Shown piece by piece: positions 1-4,826 of a stretch of DNA of 12,098 nt. Origin of the DNA: Thermoflexales bacterium (GTDB lineage: Bacteria > Chloroflexota > Anaerolineae > J036 > Brachytrichaceae). The stretch is taken from assembly GCA_017998555.1 (NCBI GenBank), contig JAGOCU010000039.1:1-12098 (forward strand), in the 5' to 3' direction. Numbering within the stretch: position 1 is the first letter of the stretch; each line of letters begins with the position of its first letter. The translations under genes and the position numbers were made by a program. Under the pieces are notes generated by a model that was given only the letters and a program-made list of their open reading frames with translations, was not told where the DNA came from and made no database searches.

Positions 1-137
1 ACCTTGAGCATTTCAGGCGTGCCGGTGTCTTCTCGCATGACCTGGTTCCGCAGGAAAACCGCGTAACCGAGGCCGGCAAATGAGGTGAGAAGGACCAGCC
101 AGATCATGGTCTGTTCGAGCGCGTTGAGATCTTGCAT
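1..137 (-). CDS. hppA: Membrane-bound proton/sodium-translocating pyrophosphatase, N-terminal fragment
   Basis: The reverse strand opens at an ATG at 137-135 and reads 45 codons before leaving the window at base 1, so only the amino terminus is present. The translation has one hydrophobic segment (about residues 11-29) followed by LRNQVMREDTGTPEML. That stretch resembles the first transmembrane helix and the conserved charged 'V-[LM]-[KR]-E-D-x-G-T' segment of integral-membrane pyrophosphatases. These proteins hydrolyse pyrophosphate and pump H+ or Na+ across the membrane. A good Shine-Dalgarno (AGGAGA) lies about 10 bases upstream of the ATG, which supports this start. The ion specificity and K+ dependence are set by residues outside the window. 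Identification rests on a short match and on memory of the family, so it is probable, not certain. Confidence 0.75.
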   Translation of the reverse strand, partial: MQDLNALEQTMIWLVLLTSFAGLGYAVFLRNQVMREDTGTPEMLK

Positions 138-180
138 TTTCTATTTCTCCTGAAGCGTTGCTAATGGTTGAAAAATGGCT

Positions 181-235
181 CGCGGGCGCTCTTCAATCGT
201 CCGTCCGAGGGACGAACGCGCGTAGAGCGCCCGCG
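181..235 (-). promoter_or_regulatory. Nested hairpin plus T-run in the hppA leader (candidate attenuator)
   Basis: A perfect 12-bp inverted repeat (arms 181-192 and 224-235, CGCGGGCGCTCT) encloses a second 6-bp one (TCGTCC 197-202 with GGACGA 210-215, loop 203-209). Read on the minus strand, the outer stem ends at 181 and is followed within five bases by a T-run (AGCCATTTTTC), giving the form of a factor-independent terminator. It lies 44 bases before the hppA start codon, inside what should be its leader, and no other minus-strand gene precedes it. A conditional terminator is therefore one reading. A leader hairpin affecting mRNA stability is the alternative. No known riboswitch class was recognised. 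Confidence 0.35.
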
Positions 236-260
236 ATGTGATCGGGCACTTGGGGAAGCG

Positions 261-300
261 GTTTTGCCCTGGCTGTGTTGACGACGCAACAAAACCCAGG
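261..300 (-). promoter_or_regulatory. Competing helices in the hppA leader (weak)
   Basis: Three short complementary pairs overlap here: GTTTTG 261-266 with CAAAAC 290-295, CCTGG 268-272 with CCAGG 296-300, and TGTTG 276-280 with CAACA 287-291. The first and second cannot form together, because their partners interleave. In a leader that also holds a terminator-like hairpin further on (181-235), this is the arrangement expected of an antiterminator switch. Pairs of 5-6 bp arise often by chance, so this is only suggestive. Confidence 0.2.
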
Positions 301-346
301 CGCACGGCCATGTGGAGCCTCATCTCGGAGTCTCAAAGACGGCGAC

Positions 347-352
347 ATTGTA
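347..352 (-). promoter_or_regulatory. Candidate -10 box for hppA
   Basis: The reverse complement reads TACAAT, a five-of-six match to the sigma-70 -10 consensus, followed by GTCGCC. It would give an hppA transcript with a leader of about 200 bases that includes both structured segments. No good -35 element is visible at 16-18 bp. Weak evidence. Confidence 0.22.
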
Positions 353-539
353 ACCGGATTTCGACCGATCGTTTGGCGACCTCGAGGGCCCCTGTTCGCG
401 CTGGGAAACGCCCTGAGGTGGTGGCGAAAAGCATCGCCCAACTGTGTCTCGGTGCCGGGCGGGTGGGGGACCTGTCATGTCGGCCGCTTGTAGGGGGCAA
501 TGGACAGCCAATGACGTGTTAAGCCCACCGTAATGTCTT

Positions 540-554
540 GCGGATAGTATCCGC
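540..554. promoter_or_regulatory. Perfect 15-bp dyad before msrP (candidate operator over the -10)
   Basis: GCGGATA-G-TATCCGC is perfectly symmetric (arms 540-546 and 548-554). It contains a -10-like TAGTAT (545-550). Transcription from that box would begin around 557-562, almost on the msrP start at 563, leaving a leaderless or nearly leaderless message. A repressor or activator dimer bound to the dyad would directly control this promoter. No regulator gene for it is in the window, and the protein that binds it is unknown. Confidence 0.35.
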
Positions 555-562
555 CCACGACC

Positions 563-1552
563 ATGAAAACCAGATTTCCCGCCATCCCGTCGTCCGAGAT
601 CACCACCGAGGGGGTCTATCTGTCGCGCCGCAAAGCGCTGCGCCTGGGCGGGGCCGCCCTCAGCGCGGCGGCGCTGGCGGCTTGCGGCGTGAATGCGCCG
701 CCGCCCACCACGAGCGCGCCCATCGGTCCAATGTTGACCCCCGCGCCGACCCCCGACACGCGCGAGCCGGGCGCCGCGAAACAAACCGATGAACTGGGCG
801 ACAAGCTGACTCCTTACTCCAGCGTCACCACCTACAACAACTTCTACGAGTTCAGCACCAGCAAAGAGGCGGTGGCCTCGCTCTCGAAGAATTTCAAAGG
901 GTGGCCCTGGCAGGTGACAGTCGGCGGATTGGTGAACAATCCCAAAACGTATGACATCGACGATCTGCGCCGCAAGTTCGACCAGGAGGAGCGCATTTAT
1001 CGGCTGCGTTGTGTTGAGGCCTGGTCGATGGTCATTCCGTGGGTGGGTTTCCCCCTGAGCAAGTTGCTCAAGGAAGTCGAGCCGAACGCAAAGGCAAAGT
1101 ACGTGCGCTTCGAATCGCTTCAGGATCCGGCCCAGTTCCCGGGTCAACGCGACCCGTTCTATCGCTGGCCCTATGTCGAAGGTCTGCGCCTGGACGAGGC
1201 CATGAACGACCTTACGTTGATGGTCACGGGTCTGTATGGCAAGGCGCTGCCGGCCGCCAACGGCGCGCCCCTGCGGCTGGCCGTGCCGTGGAAGTACGGA
1301 TTCAAGAGCATCAAGTCGATCGTCAAAATCGAACTGGTCGAGGAGCAACCGACCTCGCTTTGGATGTCGGCAGCCAGCAACGAGTATGGTTTCTACTCGA
1401 ACGTCAATCCAACGGTCTCGCACCCGCGCTGGCTGCAGGACACTGAGCGCCGGATCGGCGAGCTCTCCCGCCGCAAGAGTCTGATGTTCAACGGCTACGA
1501 GGCCCAGGTTCAGGACCTCTACAAGGGCATGGATCTGAAGCGCAACTACTAG
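563..1552 (+). CDS. msrP: Protein-methionine-sulfoxide reductase catalytic subunit MsrP, Tat-lipoprotein form
   Basis: The 329-residue molybdoenzyme reduces methionine sulfoxide in exported proteins, using electrons from MsrQ. Similarity to E. coli MsrP (YedY) runs nearly the full length as I recall it: YNNFYEF (91-97), EERIYRLRCVEAWSM (142-156), PYVEGLRLDEAM, GKALPAANGAPLRL, PWKYGFKSIKSIV, EYGFYSNVNP, HPRW and a C-terminal LFNGYEAQVQDLYKGMDL. Cys150 in RCVEAW matches the cysteine that ligates molybdenum. A Tat motif is visible (SRRKALR, 21-27) with a short hydrophobic stretch. That stretch ends in LAAC (38-41), a lipobox, followed by a P/T/A-rich linker (45-68). E. coli MsrP is soluble; this one appears to be anchored through Cys41. 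No Shine-Dalgarno precedes the ATG. The start is chosen because the N-terminal SSEITTEGVYL matches the family segment before the twin arginine. The gene is separated by three bases from msrQ and is surely co-transcribed with it. Confidence 0.96.
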   Translation: MKTRFPAIPSSEITTEGVYLSRRKALRLGGAALSAAALAACGVNAPPPTTSAPIGPMLTPAPTPDTREPGAAKQTDELGDKLTPYSSVTTYNNFYEFSTSKEAVASLSKNFKGWPWQVTVGGLVNNPKTYDIDDLRRKFDQEERIYRLRCVEAWSMVIPWVGFPLSKLLKEVEPNAKAKYVRFESLQDPAQFPGQRDPFYRWPYVEGLRLDEAMNDLTLMVTGLYGKALPAANGAPLRLAVPWKYGFKSIKSIVKIELVEEQPTSLWMSAASNEYGFYSNVNPTVSHPRWLQDTERRIGELSRRKSLMFNGYEAQVQDLYKGMDLKRNY

Positions 1553-1555
1553 GCC

Positions 1556-2233
1556 ATGTCTGCGACCGCGCCGGCCAAAGCGCCCTCCCTGCCAACTCGA
1601 ATATGGGCCTGGATCGAGGCGCATCCGCATCTGGTCACCGCGGTGTTCGCCCTCGCCCCGTTGGGGTTCATGCTGCGTGACCTGAGTTACGACTGGCTGA
1701 CCGCGAACCCGATTCAGGAGCTGACCTATCGGACGGGGAAAGTGGGTCTGGTGTTGCTCGTCGCCTCCCTGGCGAGCACACCACTCAACGCCATACTCGG
1801 CTTCCGTTTCGGGCTGAAAATCCGGCGCGACCTGGGCCTGTTTGGTTTTTTGTATATCAGTCTGCACCTGCTGATCTTTGCGGCCCTGGATCTCGGTCTG
1901 GACGTCGCGCTCATCGTCAATGCGATCTCGCAGAAGGTGTTTGTGCTGGCCGGGATGGCGTCATTCGCGCTCCTGATTCCGCTGGCGATAACGTCGACCA
2001 AAGGCTGGCAGCGCCGCCTTGGTCGGCGCTGGAAACCCCTGCACAAACTGGTCTATCTGGCCTTGCCCCTGGCGGCCCTGCATTACGTTTGGCTGGTCAA
2101 GGCCGACATCCGCACCCCCCTCGCGTATGCCGCCATCATTGGGCTGCTGCTGCTGGCGCGGGTACCGGCCGTGCGGGGTTGGCTGAGCGGCTTGCGCCGA
2201 AAACCTCGTCTGCAAAACCAACTTCCGAGATGA
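1556..2233 (+). CDS. msrQ: MsrQ, heme b membrane subunit of the MsrPQ methionine-sulfoxide reductase
   Basis: This 225-residue polytopic membrane protein belongs to the ferric-reductase-like transmembrane family. It carries electrons from the quinone pool to MsrP on the outer face. About six hydrophobic segments are visible (roughly 27-42, 62-80, 92-113, 126-146, 164-181, 188-204). Family hallmarks are RTGKVGLVLLVASLASTPL (59-77), RRDLGLFGFLYISLH (90-104) and GRRWKPLHKLVYL (156-168). His104, His163 and His176 fall where the heme-ligating histidines of E. coli MsrQ lie. Its length is normal (E. coli about 211). It begins three bases after the msrP stop, so translation is probably coupled. Its last four codons and stop lie within the left arm of the downstream hairpin. 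Confidence 0.95.
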   Translation: MSATAPAKAPSLPTRIWAWIEAHPHLVTAVFALAPLGFMLRDLSYDWLTANPIQELTYRTGKVGLVLLVASLASTPLNAILGFRFGLKIRRDLGLFGFLYISLHLLIFAALDLGLDVALIVNAISQKVFVLAGMASFALLIPLAITSTKGWQRRLGRRWKPLHKLVYLALPLAALHYVWLVKADIRTPLAYAAIIGLLLLARVPAVRGWLSGLRRKPRLQNQLPR

Positions 2234-2280
2234 CAAGCCCCGCCCCGACGTGCGTCGGGGCGGGGCTTGTCAGCTCGGAA
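2223..2280. terminator. Large hairpin between convergent msrQ and tdk, probable bidirectional terminator
   Basis: Bases 2231-2250 are a perfect reverse complement of 2253-2272 around a two-base centre. After one A/G mismatch (2230/2273) the pairing continues for seven more bases (TTCCGAG 2223-2229 with CTCGGAA 2274-2280). The stem is therefore 27 bp with one mismatch and very GC-rich. It sits between the ends of two convergent genes and overlaps the last msrQ codons and its stop. There is no T-run on the plus side. On the minus side GTTGGTTTTGC follows. The role of ending both transcripts is inferred from position and structure. Confidence 0.75.
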
Positions 2281-2301
2281 TACAGGTTCTGGTAGGAGTG
2301 A

Positions 2302-2901
2302 TCAGCGATCGACGATGTGACAGGCCCGGCAGCGGGCCTGATAGGCTTCGCTCGCGCCGACAAGCACGATCGGGTCGCTCGCAAGCGCGGGTTTGCCATT
2401 GATCAGGCGCTGGGTGCGGGTGGCGGGCGCGCCGCACTCCATGCAAATGGCCGAGAGCTTGGTGACTTCCTCGGCCCGGGCCATCAGGGTCGGCATCGGG
2501 CCAAACGGTTCGCCCCGAAAGTCCTGGTCCAGCCCGGCCAGGATCACCCGCTTTCCGGCGTTCGCCAGCCGCTCGCACAACGTGACAAGCTCGGCGTCGA
2601 GAAACTGCGCCTCGTCGATGGCGACCACTTCCGTGGCCGGATCGAGCTGCGCCTCGATGTCGGCGGCGACGCGAACCGCCGTGGCGCCGACGTGGGAGCC
2701 GCTGTGCGAATTCACCGTGTCGTAGCCATACCGGGTGTCGATCGCCGGTTTGAAAACCTGGGTGCGCTGTCGGGCGATCTCGGCCCGGCGCACGCGCCGG
2801 ATCAGTTCCTCGGACTTGCCGCTGAACATGCAGCCGCAGACCACTTCGATCCAGCCGGTAGTGCGTTGATGCTTGAGCATGGGTGCTTTGATTCTACCCA
2901 T
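2302..2901 (-). CDS. tdk: Thymidine kinase, type II (zinc-lasso) family
   Basis: The 199-residue cytoplasmic enzyme phosphorylates thymidine to dTMP with ATP in nucleoside salvage. Motifs in order: P-loop GCMFSGKS (23-30), DTRYG (55-59), Walker B/catalytic DEAQF (96-100, with Glu97 the expected general base), LAGLDQDFRGEPF (121-133), and the zinc-site cysteines CMEC (153-156) and CRAC (191-194) flanking the lasso. Length is typical for bacterial type II enzymes. The start is uncertain. Met8 (codon at 2880-2878) gives MLKHQRTTGWIEVVCG, which fits the family amino terminus better. Neither start has a clear Shine-Dalgarno. The gene is a single-gene unit, convergent with msrQ and divergent from the protease gene. 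Confidence 0.95.
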   Translation of the reverse strand: MGRIKAPMLKHQRTTGWIEVVCGCMFSGKSEELIRRVRRAEIARQRTQVFKPAIDTRYGYDTVNSHSGSHVGATAVRVAADIEAQLDPATEVVAIDEAQFLDAELVTLCERLANAGKRVILAGLDQDFRGEPFGPMPTLMARAEEVTKLSAICMECGAPATRTQRLINGKPALASDPIVLVGASEAYQARCRACHIVDR

Positions 2902-2911
2902 TTGGGCCGCG

Positions 2912-2947
2912 ATAACCCCCGCCCAGGCATCGCCAGGCGGGGGTTAT
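2912..2947. repeat. 12-bp inverted repeat upstream of tdk
   Basis: ATAACCCCCGCC (2912-2923) pairs perfectly with GGCGGGGGTTAT (2936-2947). The 12-base loop can add a GGC/GCC tip. It lies 10 bp before the upstream tdk ATG in a divergent spacer, so it is not a gene-end terminator in the usual sense. It may be a leader hairpin of tdk, or an insulating terminator between the divergent units. Confidence 0.55.
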
Positions 2948-2960
2948 TGCCCCAACTTCA

Positions 2961-2993
2961 CCCGCGCGACTGCGCCTGTCGCGCGGGTATGAT
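2961..2993 (+). promoter_or_regulatory. Hairpin and -10 box in front of the protease gene; likely leaderless start
   Basis: A perfect 10-bp hairpin (CCCGCGCGAC 2961-2970 with GTCGCGCGGG 2978-2987) is followed at once by TATGAT (2988-2993), a five-of-six -10 box. The protease ATG is at 3000, only six bases after the box, so the transcript would start at or next to the A of the ATG. There is no Shine-Dalgarno and no good -35 element. The symmetric sequence covers the space where a -35 region would sit, which could make it a protein-binding site and not an RNA hairpin. Confidence 0.35.
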
Positions 2994-2999
2994 CGCCGT

Positions 3000-4826
3000 A
3001 TGCCCGCGGCGATGAGATGGTGTTTCAGGAACACAACCCTGTGGACGTTGTGCGCGGCGCTGACGCTCTCGCTTTTCGCCGGCGGCAGCGCTCCGGCCCG
3101 TGTCGCCCGGGCCGATGCCGGCGTCGTGACCGCCCGGGCCCGCGCCGCGGTTGCCGGCGGCAAACAGGCCGACTTGTATGTCATCGCGGCGGGATGGCCC
3201 GACCTGAGCGCGGCGCTCAGCCTGACCTCCAAGGAAGCCAAGACGCGCTTTGTGGTGGAGCGTCTGCGGACGTTCGCAGACACGGCTCAAAACGCGTTGC
3301 GCCTGGGTCTGCGTGAGCGCGGACTGATCTATCAGGACGTCTGGATTGACAACGCGCTGCGGGTCCGCCGGGCCACGGCCCAGGATCTGGACTGGCTGGC
3401 CGGGCGCAGCGACCTTGTCCTGGTCGATGCCGACGCCCAACTCGACGTCCCCGCGCCGCCGCCGCGAGTTGAGCGTGTCTGGTATTCGGCGGACCTGCAA
3501 TGGCAGGCGCCCTACGGCCCGGCTTTTGTCGGCGGCCTGCGCGCGGGCGCGCTCCCGGCCGGTATCGGGGTGGCCTGGGGGGTTGCCCGCACGGGAGCCC
3601 CCGATTTGTGGGCACGCGGGATCACCGGGCAGGGCGTCGTCGTCGCCGATCTTGACACCGGTGTGCGCTGGGATCATGCCGCGTTGGCGCCTCACTATCG
3701 AGGTTGGATCGCGGGCTGGGCGCGGCATGCCGGCAACTGGTTTGACCCGGTTGGCTACACCGACGCGCCGGAAGACCTGAGCGGGCATGGCACCCACACC
3801 GCCGGGACCCTGGTCGGCGATGACGGGCGAGGCAATCAGATCGGCGTGGCTCCAGGCGCGACCTGGATCGGGTGCCGGAACATGTCGGGTGCTCAGGGCA
3901 TTGGGGCCGCCTCGCTGTACTTGATGTGCTTCCAATTTGCGCTTGCGCCAACGGGTCTGGCCGGCGAGGACCCCGACCCCGCTTTGGCCGCCGACATCAC
4001 CAGCAACTCCTGGGCCTGTGACCCGGGCTTTGGCGAAGCGGGCTGCGAGCGCCCGGAGGCGCTTGCGCGCGCCCTGGACGCGCTCCGATTGGCTGGGATT
4101 CTGGTCGTGGCCTCCAACGGTAATGCGGGGGCGTCTGGCTGCGGCACGGTTACGCTTGCGCCAGCCACGCTGCCGGGCAGTCTGGCCGTCGGCGCCTTTC
4201 AGGCGACAGGCGAGGTGGCCCGTTTCAGCAGCCGCGGACCCTCAGCGCTTGGCGGGGCCACCAAGCCGGATGTTGTCGCGCCGGGGGTGGACATTCCTTC
4301 GGCCGCCGTCGCCGGTCGAAATGCGTACCGGCTCGCCAGCGGGACCAGCATGGCGGCCCCGCATGTTGCCGGCGTGGCGGCCTTGTTGCTCTCCGCGGCG
4401 CCATATCTGCGCGGCAATGTCGCCGAGATCGAGGCCATCCTGCGCATGACCGCCCGGCCAATGCCGGTGACCGAGAAATGCGGTCTGACCCCGGGTGATG
4501 CGCGCCCGAACAACACGACCGGTTACGGCGCCATCGACGCAATGGGCGCTGTGGCGGAAGCGCTCCCGTTTGATGCGCGGTTTTTGCCGGCTGATGCCGC
4601 GAGTGGGCCGAGCCTGATCCTGACCAACACCAGCGCCGCGCCGCGTTCCAGCATAACGGTTGTCGTCAAGTCCGCGGCGGGCGGCCCGCTGACCCAGACC
4701 GTGGGCGCCCTTGGACCAGGTCAGACCGCAACCGTCAGCGTGCCTTTGGGGGCCGGCCCGGCTTTCGCCCTGGAGTACCAGGGGCTTGCTTCAGTGCGCC
4801 TCGTGTCGCTTTCTGCGGCGCCTTAG
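3000..4826 (+). CDS. Secreted subtilisin-like serine protease (S8 family, bacillopeptidase F-like)
   Basis: The 608-residue preproprotease has a signal peptide (about 6-38: basic RWCFR, a hydrophobic run, then small residues). An inhibitor-type propeptide follows (about 56-150; ADLYVIA, SKEAKTRFVVERLR, VWIDNALRVR). The catalytic domain spans about 200-520. Active-site residues are Asp219 (VVVADLDTGV), His263 (SGHGTHTAG) and Ser450 (ASGTSMAAPHVAG), with Asn336 (TSNSWAC) for the oxyanion hole. WIGCRNM and SNSW resemble the bacillopeptidase F branch. Several cysteines (292, 310, 340, 349, 381, 494) could form disulfides outside the cell. The last about 80 residues (525-608) look like a small beta-rich domain (LTNTSAAPRSSITVVV). 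The second ATG (Met5) is an alternative start. The 3' end overlaps the convergent ROK gene by 92 bp. Substrate unknown. Confidence 0.93.
   Translation: MPAAMRWCFRNTTLWTLCAALTLSLFAGGSAPARVARADAGVVTARARAAVAGGKQADLYVIAAGWPDLSAALSLTSKEAKTRFVVERLRTFADTAQNALRLGLRERGLIYQDVWIDNALRVRRATAQDLDWLAGRSDLVLVDADAQLDVPAPPPRVERVWYSADLQWQAPYGPAFVGGLRAGALPAGIGVAWGVARTGAPDLWARGITGQGVVVADLDTGVRWDHAALAPHYRGWIAGWARHAGNWFDPVGYTDAPEDLSGHGTHTAGTLVGDDGRGNQIGVAPGATWIGCRNMSGAQGIGAASLYLMCFQFALAPTGLAGEDPDPALAADITSNSWACDPGFGEAGCERPEALARALDALRLAGILVVASNGNAGASGCGTVTLAPATLPGSLAVGAFQATGEVARFSSRGPSALGGATKPDVVAPGVDIPSAAVAGRNAYRLASGTSMAAPHVAGVAALLLSAAPYLRGNVAEIEAILRMTARPMPVTEKCGLTPGDARPNNTTGYGAIDAMGAVAEALPFDARFLPADAASGPSLILTNTSAAPRSSITVVVKSAAGGPLTQTVGALGPGQTATVSVPLGAGPAFALEYQGLASVRLVSLSAAP

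Larger units (their letters stand above)
138..562. other. Divergent intergenic region between hppA and msrP
   Basis: This 425-bp spacer separates divergently transcribed hppA (minus) and msrP (plus). I see no convincing gene in it: the open frames that cross it have no Shine-Dalgarno and no recognisable product. It holds a large hairpin (181-235), a second set of mutually exclusive pairings (261-300), a candidate minus-strand -10 box (347-352), and a palindrome abutting msrP (540-554). The stretch from about 361 to 520 shows nothing I can name apart from G-runs at 457-469 and 493-497. Confidence 0.6.

Noticed and set aside
457..497. Possible G-quadruplex (G-runs at 457-459, 461-463, 465-469, 493-497)
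   Set aside because: The fourth run is 23 bases away; three close runs are common in DNA this GC-rich.
320..1867. Long minus-strand open frame opposite msrP and msrQ
   Set aside because: Exact antisense of well-identified genes; composition is R/Q/H/G-rich shadow coding typical of high-GC DNA, with no domain or ribosome site.
2958..3935. Minus-strand open frame opposite the protease gene
   Set aside because: Antisense shadow; low-complexity R/P/G composition and no recognisable motif.
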